Assembly (NCBI GenBank): GCA_021568835.1
Contig: JAKGSH010000001.1
Span: 372,001 to 436,000 of the forward strand
Source of the DNA: Streptomyces sp. Tue 6430
GTDB taxonomy: Bacteria; Actinomycetota; Actinomycetes; Streptomycetales; Streptomycetaceae
Direction of reading: 5' to 3'
Length of the DNA: 64,000 nucleotides
Part shown: positions 38,353-50,912 of the stretch, in pieces
Numbering within the stretch: position 1 is the first letter of the stretch
Layout: each line of letters begins with the position of its first letter
Notes under the pieces: model-generated
Database searches by the model: none
The model's input: only the letters and a program-made list of their open reading frames with translations
Told to the model about the DNA's origin: nothing
Program-made: the position numbers and the translations under genes

Positions 38353-38750
38353 TCACCCGCCGAGCAGGGCCACGGTCTGCCGTGGTCGCTCGCACGCCCC
38401 GTCGTACTGCTCGGTGCCGGTGCAAGCCCGGACGTCCGTCTCGATGATCCGGACCAGGGCGAGGTGAAGGCCGTACAGCCGCCGACGGGTCCGCCCGGCG
38501 GTGGTGAACGGCGGTGGTGAACGGCCGGTGGCCGTAGCCGCGGAGGAAAGCCGTGGCGTCCCCGTGAGCGCTCGACCCGCTTCCGGCGAAGCCGAACTCC
38601 GTCAGCAGGCCACCGCGGAACGCCCGCTCGTGGTCGAGGACCGCCACGACCCGGCCGTCGCGGACCATGCGGCTGCCGGACCACAGGTCCCACTCGACGA
38701 ACCGGGGCTCGGTCACCGAACCGCCCCGGTACGAAGGGAGTCCGCGCCGT
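38353..38750 (-). pseudogene. Aminoglycoside phosphotransferase-family remnant
   Basis: Two frames together read FVEWDLWSGSRMVRDGRVV, AVLDHERAFRGG, ATAFLRGYGH and LYGLHLALVRIIETD, ending QTVALLGG at TGA 38353. This is the C-terminal part of an APH/choline-kinase-type protein, but the catalytic HxDxxxxN motif has become E-W-D-L-W-S-G-S, and the N-terminal ATP-binding half is missing. The decayed motif makes this a real pseudogene rather than a sequencing artefact. Confidence 0.65.
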
Positions 38751-39183
38751 GCCGGCTCGGACGTCCCGCACGTGGTCCGGCCGACGCCCCGCGGGACGCG
38801 GGACCGGTCGTCGCGGGCCGCCGCACGCGCCGGGCACAGCTCGGCGCCCACCTGGGCTCCGTCACCCACGCCGTGCCGCACCACTGCGTGTCCCCTGCGA
38901 CCGTGATGCCACACGAAGACACATGACGGAGCCCACGCCCGCGCCAGGAAACCGGTGCCTCTGCTCTTCCGCCGTTGCGCAGGGGCCGAACGGCCCTGCG
39001 CAACGGTCGAACCGGCCCTCTCCGCCGGGTGCTGCACGGCCTGCCACCGGGGACTGTTGCCGTCGGGTCCGGTGAGCCGCGAGTGACAGAGTTCAAGTGC
39101 TCCCCGGGCGGCCGTCCCGCAGACGCCCGGGCGCAACGTGCCCCGCTCGCGCGGCACTTCGGCACCGACCTCAGGGGGATTCC
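38751..39183. promoter_or_regulatory. Upstream region of arc operon with long palindrome
   Basis: No gene is seen. Positions 38973-39005 form a nearly perfect inverted repeat (CGTTGCGCAGGG(G)CCG / CGGCCCTGCGCAACG, AA loop, one bulged G), 179 bp before arcA. It could be an operator or a terminator-like element isolating the operon. Confidence 0.55.
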
Positions 39184-40407
39184 ATGTCTTTCCACGCCGA
39201 CTCCGAGACCGGGCGTCTGAAGCAGGTCATCCTGCACCGGCCGGACCTCGAGCTGAAACGCCTCACTCCCACCAACAAGGACGGGCTCCTCTTCGACGAC
39301 GTGCTGTGGGTCAAGCGCGCCCGCGAGGAGCACGACGCCTTCGCCGACACGCTCCGCGACCGCGGCGTGCGTGTCCATCTCTTCGCGGACCTGCTGACCG
39401 AGACGCTGGCACTGCCCGCCGCACGACAGCTGATCGTGGACCGCGTCTTCGACGACCGGGAATTCGGCGCCCTGGCCACCGACCGCTTCCGCGCGTACTT
39501 CGACTCCCTGGAGCCGGCCGCGCTGACCGCCTGCCTCATCGGTGGTGTCACCAAAGGTGAACTGCTCGAGCGTCTCGGGTCCGTACCGAGCGTCCGGCTC
39601 CACGCCATGGCGCCCGACGACTTCCTCCTCGCACCCCTGCCCAACCACCTCTTCACGCGCGACACGTCGTGCTGGGTGTACGACGGGGTGAGCGTCAACC
39701 CGATGAGCAAGCGCGCCCGCCGCCGCGAGACGGTCCACTTCGAGGCCATCTACCGCCACCACCCCCTCTTCGACAAGGGCGAGTTCCACCGATGGACCGA
39801 CGGCGAGGGAGCCTATCCCGCCACCATCGAGGGCGGCGACGTCCTGGTCATCGGCAACGGCGCCGTGCTCGTCGGCATGAGTGAGCGCACCACCCCGCAG
39901 GCGGTGGAGAACCTGGCACTGCGGATGTTCGCCGCGGGCTCCGCCCGGCGGGTGGTGGCGGTCAACATGCCCAAGCGCCGCAGCTTCATGCACCTGGACA
40001 CCGTGATGACGATGGTCAGCGGTGACACCTTCACCCGCTACGCCGGCCTGGGGATGCTGCCGGCGTCCACGATCGAACCCGGCACGGGCGGGCAGGGGCT
40101 GAAGATCACGGACCACGCGCCCGAGTACATGGACCAGGCCATCGCGGACGCCCTGGGGCTTCCGTCCATCAACGTGCTCACCCCCAGCCAGGACGTGCGT
40201 TCCGCCGAGCGGGAGCAGTGGGACGACGGCTGCAACGTGCTTGCCGTGGAGCCCGGGGTCGTCGTCGCCTACGAACGCAACGTCACCACCAACACCTACC
40301 TGCGCAAGAACGGGATCGAGGTCATCACCGTGCGCGGCAGCGAGCTCGGCCGGGGCCGTGGCGGCCCGCGGTGCATGAGCTGCCCCATCGAACGGGAAGC
40401 CGCCTGA
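39184..40407 (+). CDS. arcA: Arginine deiminase
   Basis: 407 aa, usual length, with AGGGGGA before the ATG. Converts arginine to citrulline and ammonia. Family landmarks: [27 protein letters not shown] (catalytic Glu), [14 protein letters not shown] (catalytic His) and the C-terminal nucleophile Cys in [12 protein letters not shown]. First gene of arcABCD, 67 bp before arcB. Confidence 0.95.
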   Translation: MSFHADSETGRLKQVILHRPDLELKRLTPTNKDGLLFDDVLWVKRAREEHDAFADTLRDRGVRVHLFADLLTETLALPAARQLIVDRVFDDREFGALATDRFRAYFDSLEPAALTACLIGGVTKGELLERLGSVPSVRLHAMAPDDFLLAPLPNHLFTRDTSCWVYDGVSVNPMSKRARRRETVHFEAIYRHHPLFDKGEFHRWTDGEGAYPATIEGGDVLVIGNGAVLVGMSERTTPQAVENLALRMFAAGSARRVVAVNMPKRRSFMHLDTVMTMVSGDTFTRYAGLGMLPASTIEPGTGGQGLKITDHAPEYMDQAIADALGLPSINVLTPSQDVRSAEREQWDDGCNVLAVEPGVVVAYERNVTTNTYLRKNGIEVITVRGSELGRGRGGPRCMSCPIEREAA

Positions 40408-40474
40408 CGCACCCCGGCGCCCGGACATCCCGCCTCTTCCCCACCTCGGACACAACGCCCCCAGGAGCCACAGC

Positions 40475-41476
40475 ATGACCGTCAACCTGAGCCACCGCAC
40501 CTTCCTCAAGGAACTCGACTTCACCCCGGAGGAGTTCCACCACCTGCTGGAACTGTCCGCACGGCTCAAGGCGGACCGCCGCAACGGATGCGAGGAGCAG
40601 CGGCTGCGCGGCAAGAACATCGCCGTCATCTTCGAGAAGACCTCGACCCGCACCCGCTGCGCGTTCGAAGTGGCCGCCCATCAGCAGGGCGCCCACGTGA
40701 CCTACCTGGAGCCCTCGAGCTCGCAGCTCGGACACAAGGAATCGATCAAGGACACCGCCCGGGTGCTGGGCCGCTACTACGACGGCATCGAGTACCGGGG
40801 CAGTGACCAGCGCCTGGTGGAGGAGCTGGCCCAGTACGCCGGTGTGCCGGTGTGGAACGGGCTGACCGACCAGTGGCATCCCACCCAGTCGCTCGCCGAC
40901 GTGCTCACCATGTGGGAACACACCGACAAGCCGCTGCACCAGGTGTCCTTCGCCTACCTGGGGGACGCTCGCAACAACGTCGGCAACTCACTGCTGATCA
41001 CCGCGGCGATGCTCGGCATGGACGTACGCATGGTCGGCCCCGGCTCCCTGCACAACGCCCCGGACATAGTCGACGAGGCACGCAGGACGGCAGCCGGCAC
41101 CGGCGCGCGGATCACGCTCACCGAGGACGTGGCCGAAGGCGTGGCCGGGGTCGACTTCGTCTACACCGACGTCTGGCTGTCGATGGGGGAGCCGCCGGAG
41201 CTGTGGGACGAACGCATCGCCCTGCTCAAGCCCTACCAGGTGACCTCCGCCGTCCTCGAGGCGACCGGGAACCCGCGGGTGAAGTTCATGCACTGCCTTC
41301 CGGCCTTCCACAACAGCGACACGACCGTCGGCGCGAAGATCGCCGCCCGCACCGGCATGACCGCGCTGGAGGTCACCGACGAGGTCTTCGAGTCCCCCCA
41401 CTCCATCGTGTTCGACCAGGCGGAGAACCGGCTCCACACCATCAAGGCGGTTCTCGTCGCCACCCTCGCCGACTGA
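40475..41476 (+). CDS. arcB: Ornithine carbamoyltransferase (catabolic)
   Basis: 333 aa. Carbamoyl-phosphate site [13 protein letters not shown]; ornithine site [14 protein letters not shown]; also [12 protein letters not shown]. The context (between arginine deiminase and carbamate kinase) and the length favour the catabolic enzyme, splitting citrulline to ornithine and carbamoyl phosphate. No frameshift. Confidence 0.95.
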   Translation: MTVNLSHRTFLKELDFTPEEFHHLLELSARLKADRRNGCEEQRLRGKNIAVIFEKTSTRTRCAFEVAAHQQGAHVTYLEPSSSQLGHKESIKDTARVLGRYYDGIEYRGSDQRLVEELAQYAGVPVWNGLTDQWHPTQSLADVLTMWEHTDKPLHQVSFAYLGDARNNVGNSLLITAAMLGMDVRMVGPGSLHNAPDIVDEARRTAAGTGARITLTEDVAEGVAGVDFVYTDVWLSMGEPPELWDERIALLKPYQVTSAVLEATGNPRVKFMHCLPAFHNSDTTVGAKIAARTGMTALEVTDEVFESPHSIVFDQAENRLHTIKAVLVATLAD

Positions 41477-41505
41477 CCCCGCCCGCCCCCTCCTGGAGAA
41501 CAGCC

Positions 41506-42462
41506 ATGCGTGTCGTCGTCGCCCTGGGCGGCAATGCCCTGCTCCGCCGCGAGGAGCGGCCGGACGCCGCCGTGCAACTCGCCAACGTCCGCGCCGCCGT
41601 GGCGGCCCTCGCCCCGCTCGCCCACGAGCACGAGCTCGTCATCACCCACGGCAACGGCCCCCAGGTCGGCGTCCTCGCCCTGGAAAGCGCCGCGGACCGC
41701 TCCCTGAGCAGCCCCTACCCCTTCGACGTCCTGGGCGCGGAGACCCAGGGCATGATCGGCTACTGGCTCCTGCAGTCCCTGCAGAACGCCCTGCCCGGCC
41801 GCCAGGTGTGCGCCCTGCTGAACCAGACCCTGGTCTCCGCGGCCGACCCAGCCTTCGCCGACCCGGCCAAGTTCGTCGGCCCCGTCTACGACCGGGACGA
41901 GGCCGAACGGCTGGCCGCCGACCGGGGCTGGACGGTCGGACAGGACGGCACGCACTGGCGGCGCGTCGTACCATCGCCCCGTCCGCAGAGGGTCGTGGAG
42001 ACCCGGCTGATCCGGCTGCTGCTCGAGTCGGGAGCGGTGGCCGTGTGCGCCGGAGGCGGCGGCGTACCGGTCGTCCGGGACGAGCACGGACAGTTGACCG
42101 GCGTCGAAGCGGTGGTGGACAAGGACCTCACCGCGGCCCTCCTGGCCGAGGCGCTCGACGCCGACGCCCTGCTGCTGCTCACCGACGTCCCCCACGTCTC
42201 GCTCCACTACGGCACCCCCGACGCCGAACCCATCGGACGGACCACCCCCGCGGCGCTGCGGGCCCAGCGCTTCCCGGCCGGGTCGATGGGCCCCAAGGTC
42301 GACGCCGTGTGCCGGTTCGTGGAACTCACGGGCGGCACGGCGGCCATCGGCGCCCTCCAGGACGCCCGAGCCATCCTCGACGGGACCGCCGGCACCGTCG
42401 TCACACCCACCGGCCGCGACCTCGACGGCCGCCCCGACGGACCTGAGGACCTGAGGACCTGA
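41506..42462 (+). CDS. arcC: Carbamate kinase
   Basis: 318 aa. Motifs RVVVALGGNALLRR, ITHGNGPQVGVLA, VCAGGGGVPVV, VVDKDLTAALLA and PAGSMGPKVDA are all present. Makes ATP from carbamoyl phosphate, the energy-yielding step of the arginine deiminase pathway. A ribosome site (TGGAGAA) lies before the ATG; the stop is one base from arcD's start. Confidence 0.95.
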   Translation: MRVVVALGGNALLRREERPDAAVQLANVRAAVAALAPLAHEHELVITHGNGPQVGVLALESAADRSLSSPYPFDVLGAETQGMIGYWLLQSLQNALPGRQVCALLNQTLVSAADPAFADPAKFVGPVYDRDEAERLAADRGWTVGQDGTHWRRVVPSPRPQRVVETRLIRLLLESGAVAVCAGGGGVPVVRDEHGQLTGVEAVVDKDLTAALLAEALDADALLLLTDVPHVSLHYGTPDAEPIGRTTPAALRAQRFPAGSMGPKVDAVCRFVELTGGTAAIGALQDARAILDGTAGTVVTPTGRDLDGRPDGPEDLRT

Positions 42463-42463
42463 C

Positions 42464-43987
42464 ATGAGCCTTGACACCGCCCCCACCGCCCCCCGGCCCG
42501 CCGATGACCACGCGGGCCCCCCGTCCACGAAGCGGCGCTTGTCCTTCCCCTCCGCGTTCACCGTCCTGATAGCGGTCACCGTCGCGGTCTGGGCCCTGAC
42601 CTTCGTGCTGCCCGCCGGCCGCTACGACACCAAGGACGGCAGCCCCGTCCCCGGCACCTACCGGTCGGTGGAGGTGACCACCGGCTTCTGGGGGCGGCTC
42701 AAGGACCTGTTCCTCTCACCGGTCAACGGCCTGTACGGGGTCACCGACGCCCAGAGCGGTCTCACCACACCCGGGGCCACCGGGACCTTCGCGGGCGCCG
42801 CCGGAGTATTCCTCTTCATCCTGGCCGTGGGTGCCTTCATCACCGTCACCATGCGTACCGGCGCCCTCACGGCCGGAGTCGCACGCCTGGCTCAACGCCT
42901 TCGCCACCACCGGGCGGTGCTGCTCGTCGTTCTCATGGCGGTGTTCTCCCTCGGCGGTACCACCTACGGCATGGCGGAGGAAACCCTCGGCTTCTACGGG
43001 CTCATGATCCCCCTGATGCTGAGCCTGGGCTACGACCGCATGGTCGCCGCGACCGTCATCATGGTCGGCGCCGGAGTCGGCACCCTCGCCTCCACGGTCA
43101 ACCCGTTCGCCACCGGAGTGGCCTCCGACAGCGCCGGCATCGGCACCGGGGACGGCATCCTGCTGCGCCTGGCGATGTGGGCCTGCCTGACGGCGCTGGC
43201 AGCCGCGTACGTGCTGCGCTACGCCCGCCGCGTCACCGCAGATCCGGCCCGCTCCCTGACCCCGCTCACCGAGGACGACCGCCGTCTCCGGGCCGAGGGC
43301 GGCGGCCAGGCGGACCTCACCGGTCGTCAGCGCACCGTCCTGGGCCTCTTCGCGGCCACCTTCCTCTTCATGATCTTCGCCGTGGTCCCCTGGTCCGATC
43401 TGCACATCACCTTCCTGCCCACACTCGGCTGGTACTTCCCCGAGCTCGCCGCCCTGTTCATCGTCGCGGCCATCGTCGTCGGGCTGATCGGAGGCCTGCG
43501 GGAGAAGGGCACATCGGAGGCCATCACCGCCGGAGCGGGAGACTTCATCGGCGCGGCCATGATCGTCATGCTGGCCAGGGGCGTCACCGTCATCATGGAC
43601 AACGCCAGCGTCACCGACACCATCCTCAACACCCTGCACGGGGCCGTATCGGGCACATCGTCCGGCGTGTTCGCCGTCCTGATGTTCGGGGTGAACCTCC
43701 CCCTGGCCTTCTTCGTCCCCTCCTCCTCCGGCCACGCGGCCCTCGCCATGCCCATCCTGGCGCCGCTGGCCGACTTCGCCGGCGTCAGCCGGGCCCTGGT
43801 GGTCACCGCCTACCAGTCGGCCTCGGGATGGGTGAACCTCATCACCCCCACCTCCGCCGTCGTCATGGGCGGCCTCGCCCTGGCCAAGATCCGCTACGAC
43901 CAGTACCTGCGCTTCATGGCACCCCTCATGGGCGCCCTGCTGGTGGCGGTCGCCGGCTTCCTGGCACTCGGCGCGCTCATGAGCTGA
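42464..43987 (+). CDS. arcD: YfcC/ArcD-type basic amino acid antiporter
   Basis: 507 aa, about 12 membrane helices, beginning after a short Pro-rich cytoplasmic N-terminus. It belongs to the YfcC/ArcD-like family (GGTTYGMAEETLGFYGL, VNPFATGVASDSAGIGTGDG, FVPSSSGHAALAMPILAP). In this operon it should exchange arginine for ornithine across the membrane. The start is one base after the arcC stop. Confidence 0.88.
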   Translation: MSLDTAPTAPRPADDHAGPPSTKRRLSFPSAFTVLIAVTVAVWALTFVLPAGRYDTKDGSPVPGTYRSVEVTTGFWGRLKDLFLSPVNGLYGVTDAQSGLTTPGATGTFAGAAGVFLFILAVGAFITVTMRTGALTAGVARLAQRLRHHRAVLLVVLMAVFSLGGTTYGMAEETLGFYGLMIPLMLSLGYDRMVAATVIMVGAGVGTLASTVNPFATGVASDSAGIGTGDGILLRLAMWACLTALAAAYVLRYARRVTADPARSLTPLTEDDRRLRAEGGGQADLTGRQRTVLGLFAATFLFMIFAVVPWSDLHITFLPTLGWYFPELAALFIVAAIVVGLIGGLREKGTSEAITAGAGDFIGAAMIVMLARGVTVIMDNASVTDTILNTLHGAVSGTSSGVFAVLMFGVNLPLAFFVPSSSGHAALAMPILAPLADFAGVSRALVVTAYQSASGWVNLITPTSAVVMGGLALAKIRYDQYLRFMAPLMGALLVAVAGFLALGALMS

Positions 43988-44971
43988 ACCCCGGCACGAC
44001 GTCCCGGGCCGGCGCGCCGAGCACCGGCCCGCCGGCCCACCGCCGACCGCGGTGCCGGCCTCATGGCGGGGCCGGACGGGCCCTCGGGCCCCTGAGCGCC
44101 GCCCCGCTGTCCTGTGGGGGCGAGCGCCGGGCCCGCGGAGCGAAATGACGCACGGACGTACGACGGCTGCACCGGCGGGCGAAGCCTTCATGACGTGCGC
44201 GGAGTTCTCGCCGGACGACTTCGGTGTCCACCGTGAGGACGGCCCCGACGGGTCGCGGACGTGGGCCGTCGCCCCACGCGGAGGGAACGGCCCCGCTCCG
44301 AGCGCGGTGGAGGTGTTCCGGGTGCTGTCGAGCACCCCGGCCGGATCCGAAGAGGCCGGCAAAGGGCCGACGGCGAACAGCGCCAAGAGGACGGCCACGG
44401 CACGCAGGACGACAACAGGCCGGGCCCGTGACGCCCCTCGGGGGGATCCGGGCCTTCGACGGTCCCCACCGGTGCAACCGAAGATCGCTCGGGACGGATC
44501 GCGCCTGCCCCCCCCCCGCCACGCCGGAACACCCGTCCCGTCCGCACGAGTTGAGGCAGACGCACCTGAGCGGGGGCCGCCGCCCTACCCCGGACGGCCG
44601 CGCCGGGTTGTGGGCCGTCGTACCCGGTGCGACGTTGTAGCCGGGGGCGACACCGACGGCCCGGCGACAACAGCCGTGCGGGCGCCGGCATCATGCGTCG
44701 GTCCGTGACCGAAGCCCACCCCACCCCACCCCTCGGGGGCGACCGACTGCCGGTGCACCGGCGCGCCCGGACGATTCGCGGGGAGCACACAGAAAGCAGG
44801 GAATCCCATGGCGAACGGCCCCATGGACAGACGCGTCCTCGGCGAACGGCCGCCACGGCACCGAGTCCGTCGACCGGAAGCGCACCACCCGGCATCCTCC
44901 GCCCGGCTCCCCGATCCAGTGAGCGCGAGGCACGCGACGGCCCCCTACCCCCGTTCCCGTGGAGGGACAGC
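43988..44971. other. No convincing gene; C10 homopolymer
   Basis: Contains a frame near 44190-44480 (TCAEFSPDDFGVHREDGPDG) with doubtful coding character and a run of ten C at 44508-44517. Inverted repeat GGGCCGG...CCGGCCC near 44005-44029 may terminate the arc operon. I see nothing else. Confidence 0.4.
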
Positions 44972-46764
44972 ATGGAGAAAGCCGACATGGACAAGGAGAG
45001 GGCCGGTGCGGCCCGCCGGTGCGGCCCGCCACCGCGACGGCGCCGCGGACAGCGGTCGGTGACACGCCGCCGCACCCGGCTGGCCCTGCCCCTCGTGGGC
45101 GCGCTCCTCTTCTCCCTCACCAGCTGCGGGTCCGCGCCGCACGCACGGACCCCGGCCGCCGCGGGCGGGCCCGCAACGGTGCACGTGGTCCTCGACGGGA
45201 ACTCCCTGACTCTTGAGCAGATGTTCGCCGTCCTCGACGCTCCCGCGCTCTCCGTGCACTTGGCGCCGCAGGCCCGGGAGCGGATGCGGCAGAACCGCGA
45301 GGAGGCGATCGGCGCCCTGAACTCCGGCCAGCGCGTCTACGGATGGAACCAGGCACTGGGGCCCTTGAAGGACCACGCGCTCACCCCTGCCGAGCAACGC
45401 CGATTCCAGCGCAACATCCTGCGGTCCAACGCGGCGGGCGTCGGACCCGCCTTCCCGCCGTCGGTGGCCAGGCTCGCGCTGGTCATCCGCGCGAACCAGA
45501 TGGCCCGGGCCCGGATGGGAGTGCGTCCGCAACTCGCCGAAAGAATGCTCGACCTGGTGAACGCCGGCGTCACCCCCGAGATGCCGCAGATCGGGTCGCT
45601 CGGCATCGGCGACCTCCAGCCGATGGCGGAGGCCGGCCTGGTCGCCCTGGGCGAGGCCGCCCCGGCCCGGTTCAACGGCAAGGTGGCCCCGGCCTCACAA
45701 CTGCTGCCCCTGGCAGGCTTGACGCCCTCCTTCACGCTCGAACAAGGAGAGGCCCTGCCGGTCATCAGCGGAAGCGCGGTCGTCGCCGCCTCCTTCGTCC
45801 ACGCGGTCGAGCGCGCGGAGCGACTGGCGGACCTCTCCGAGGGCGGCCTCGCCCTCTTCATGGACGCCACCCGCGCCGAGACGCAGGCCCTGGACGCCCG
45901 CACCCATCAGGAGCGCCGGGTTCCCGGCGAGATCGACGTGGCGGCCCGGCTGCGTGCGCTCGTCGCGGGCAGCGGATGGATGACCGACGCGGGGCGCCGC
46001 CGCCTCGGGAGACCCACGACCGCGTACAGGACGCCGTCTCGGTGCGTGCCGCGCCGCACATCCTCGGCGCGCTGCGCGAGACGCTCGGCGACCAGCGCCG
46101 CGTCCTCGAACGCGAGGTGAACTCCTCCACGAGCAACCCCTTGGTGTTCCCGCGGCCCGGTGGCGGCCATGAGTTCGTCATGGGCGGGAACTACGACGCC
46201 GACCTGATGGCGCACGAGATCGACAGGCTGAACGGCAACATCGCCGACGTGGGCGTCCTGTTCGAGCAACTGTCGGCCCGGCTCATGTCGCCGGCCTGGA
46301 GCTACGGCCTGCCCGCCAACCTCGCCGGGGGCCGCGTGGGCCTGAATTCCGGCATGGTGCAGGTGCAGACCGTCGCCACCGCCCTCGTACCGGAGATGCA
46401 GGTGCGGGCCCACCCGCCGAGTGTGCTGTCGAGGCCGGCGAAGGCCGGACAGGAGGACCACAACACCATGGCCATGGCCTCCGCCCGCGGCCTCCACGAG
46501 AACCTCGACCGCATGGACACCGTCCTCGCGGTGCAGATGCTGATGTCCGCGCAGGGCATCGACCTGATCCGCGCCCCATGCACGGACTTCCCCTGGGGTG
46601 CGGCACGTCGCTCGTCCAGCGGGAGATCCGCCGTCACATCCCTCCCCTCGGGACGACCGCTGGATGTCCCCCGACCTGAACGAGATGATCGGGCTGGTGA
46701 AGGGGACGCACTTCTCCACACCGTCCGCGGGACCGAACCGGAAGCACTGTGCCGGGCGGCCTGA
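44972..46764 (+). CDS. Exported lipoprotein homologous to aromatic amino acid ammonia-lyases, MIO motif absent (frameshifted)
   Basis: The ATG at 44972 follows GGAGGGA. Missing bases near 46003, 46580-46600 (two) and 46706 restore about 598 aa. A basic Arg-rich n-region and hydrophobic core end in the lipobox SLTSC52. The rest is a full HAL/PAL homologue: RVYGWNQALGPL (catalytic Tyr 123), QDAVSVRAAPHILGAL, EVNSSTSNPLVF, GQEDHNTMAM and the C-terminal IRRHIPPLGDDRWMSPD. The Ala-Ser-Gly triad that forms the MIO cofactor is missing: GSVGASGDLAPL of HAL corresponds to GSLGIGDLQPMA (208-219). It therefore cannot make MIO and may bind rather than deaminate its ligand. Confidence 0.82.
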
Positions 46765-47021
46765 GCCCCGCGATCACGGCCGGCGACCGGCGGACCGGGC
46801 TGCGGCCGTGTGCGTGCCCGGAGAGAGGACCTGCGGTCCTGCCCGTGCGCCCACCCGGCCCGCGTCGTGGAACGCCCACAGCAGGTATCCCGCGCCGCGT
46901 GCCGGCCGAGGGCCCCCGGTCGGCGGAAGGCGGCACCATCCGGCCAGACCGGTGGTGCCGCCTTCCGACGCGTCCCGGCACCTGCGTGAACGGACGTCCC
47001 GGCCTGCCGCCGTGACCCCAC
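46765..47021. other. Gap with terminator
   Basis: Between the lyase homologue and a gene remnant; no gene is seen. Contains the inverted repeat listed separately. Confidence 0.5.
46924..46967 (+). terminator. Hairpin after lyase-like gene
   Basis: CGGAAGGCGGCACCA / TGGTGCCGCCTTCCG, 15 bp, with a further CCGG/CCGG pair inside. A likely factor-independent-type terminator. Confidence 0.75.
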
Positions 47022-47213
47022 CGGTCCCTGGCGGCGCGGCTCGACGGGCACCCGAACGGACTCGGAGGCCTGCTGACGCTCTTCCGGATCGATCCCGCGC
47101 TCTGGAAGGAACACCTCTGCGGTGTCGTCGGCCGGGATCTCACGCCCGACGAACGCACGGCCCTCTCCGGAGAGCTGCCGAACAAGATCTGCCCCGACCC
47201 CGCACAGGACTGA
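47022..47213 (+). pseudogene. C-terminal tail of a STAND/WD40 protein
   Basis: The frame reads LLTLFRIDPALWKEHLCGVV, GRDLTPDERTALSGELPNK and ends at TGA 47211-47213. This matches the conserved last residues of Streptomyces WD40-repeat/nSTAND proteins (W-x-x-x-x-C-x-x-x-G-R-x-L-T). There are no WD repeats or start upstream, so it is a 3' remnant. Confidence 0.5.
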
Positions 47214-47254
47214 GGCCGGAACTCGCCTTGCGGTGCGGCCTCCTCACCGCTGAC

Positions 47255-47293
47255 GGTGTGGCGGGCTCGGCGTTCCGCCGAGCCCGCCACACC
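47255..47293. terminator. Perfect 18-bp stem hairpin, bidirectional
   Basis: GGTGTGGCGGGCTCGGCG / CGCCGAGCCCGCCACACC with TTC loop, lying 35 bp past the end of the GH62 gene and 42 bp past the STAND remnant, between convergent reading directions. Confidence 0.88.
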
Positions 47294-47327
47294 GGCTCCC
47301 CCTCGGAGCAGGACCCCCGTCGCGCTG

Positions 47328-48793
47328 TCAGCGCTGCAGGGTCAGCAGACCCGGACGGTAGGGCAGGAGGCCGTAGTCACCTCCGGAGTTGGGGCTGCGT
47401 CCCTGGTAGAGCAGCTGCAGGTTGCAGGGATCGACGGTCATGGTCTGATCGGCGTTGGTGCGGATCAGTTCGCCGTGGCTGATGTCGTTGGTCCAGGTGG
47501 CGCCGCTGTTGGCCTTGCCGGCGAAGGGATTGCCCTCGGTCGCGGCCTGGGGCGTCCAGGAGCCGTTCAGACTGGTGGCCGTGAACGAGCGGAAGTACCG
47601 GCCCTGCGAACCGATCGCCTCGACGATCATGAGGTAGCGGTTCTGGCCCTGCAGCTTGTAGACCTGCGGGGCTTCGAACAGGTTGTTCGTCGTGTCGCTC
47701 ATGACCACGGTCGAGGTCGAGCCGAAGCTGCCCGGGAAGTTCCCGATCGGCATGGCGGCCCGGTAGATCTTGCCGTTGTCGCCGGCGAAGAACAGGTACA
47801 TGTTCGTGCCGTCACCGATGAGTGTCTGGTCGATGGGTCCCGTTCCGGAGCCGGAGATGCTTCCGGAGAAGAGCACCTGCTCGGACGACCAGCCGTTCGG
47901 GTTGGTGGGGTCGGTCGACGTCCGGTAGGAGAAGGCGGTCCTGCCCCACTGGTAGGCGAGCACCCAGATGTTCTTCGGCGCGAAGTAGAAGAGCGTGGGG
48001 GCGACGGCCGAGTTGGACATCGTGTTCTGGCCGGCCGAGGCCATCTCCGACCAGTTGGTGAACAGGCCGAAGTTCATCGAACCCCACCTCGTCCCCGTGT
48101 CGTGCGTGGTCGCGTAGACGAGTTGTCTGCCGTTGTAGGGGCGACGGTGAAGTCCTTGAGCGAGACCCACCCCTGCTTGGGCTGCGCCAGCGCGCCCGTC
48201 GACGCCCATCGGTAGCCCGACGGAAGCTCGCACGAGCCGGGGGTGTCGGCGCCGACCTTGACGAGCTGCCACTGCTGGTTGGCTCCGCTCCAGTCGTCGT
48301 ACTGGACGATGTTCGCGTTGTCGGCGGTGGAGGCGCCTTGTACCTCCAGGGCCTTGTTGCTGTGGCGTGAAACGAGCCGCACGTAGCCGTCCGAGCTGTC
48401 GGCCAGCCGCCACTGCTGGTTGGTGGCGTTCAGGTCGGACCACTGGACGATCGCGCCGCCGTTCGCGGTGGACCAGTTGTGGACGTCCAGCACCTTGCCC
48501 GAGTGGCGGGACTTGACGCGGTAGTAGCCGTCCCCGGAATCGACGAACTGCCACTGCTGCTGGTTCTGGTCGTTCCTGGTCCACTGGGTGATGCGGGCGC
48601 CGTCGTCGGTCGCCATGTTGTAGACGTCCAGGGCTTTGCCGCTGTTGCGGTTGACCAGCACGTACGAGGCGTTGGGGTCCACGGTCGCGGCCTCGGCGGG
48701 CTGGGCACCGAGGAAGGTGGCCAGCAGCAGCAGGGGCGCGAGGACGCCGAGTAAGCGTCTTGGACGGACCGGGGACGCGTGGCGAAGCCACAT
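47328..48793 (-). CDS. Secreted GH62 alpha-L-arabinofuranosidase with CBM13 (frameshifted)
   Basis: The ATG at 48793 follows AAGGAGG. One missing base near 48145 restores 488 aa. The signal peptide ([15 protein letters not shown]) ends at about 37 (AEAA). A ricin-type CBM13 at 40-170 shows its Q-x-W repeats (QQQWQF, NQQWRL, NQQWQL). The GH62 catalytic domain (about 185-488) begins [16 protein letters not shown] and includes [27 protein letters not shown] and [11 protein letters not shown]. Removes arabinose side chains from xylan; divergent from the xylanase with xylan-type operators between. Confidence 0.9.
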
Positions 48794-50878
<2,085 letters not shown>

Positions 50879-50912
50879 TAGGCGGCGTCACCACGGTGGG
50901 GAATTCCCGGCA

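Noticed and set aside
44052..44708. 218-aa + strand frame after the arc operon
   Set aside because: Mixed composition, no ribosome site, runs through a C10 homopolymer.
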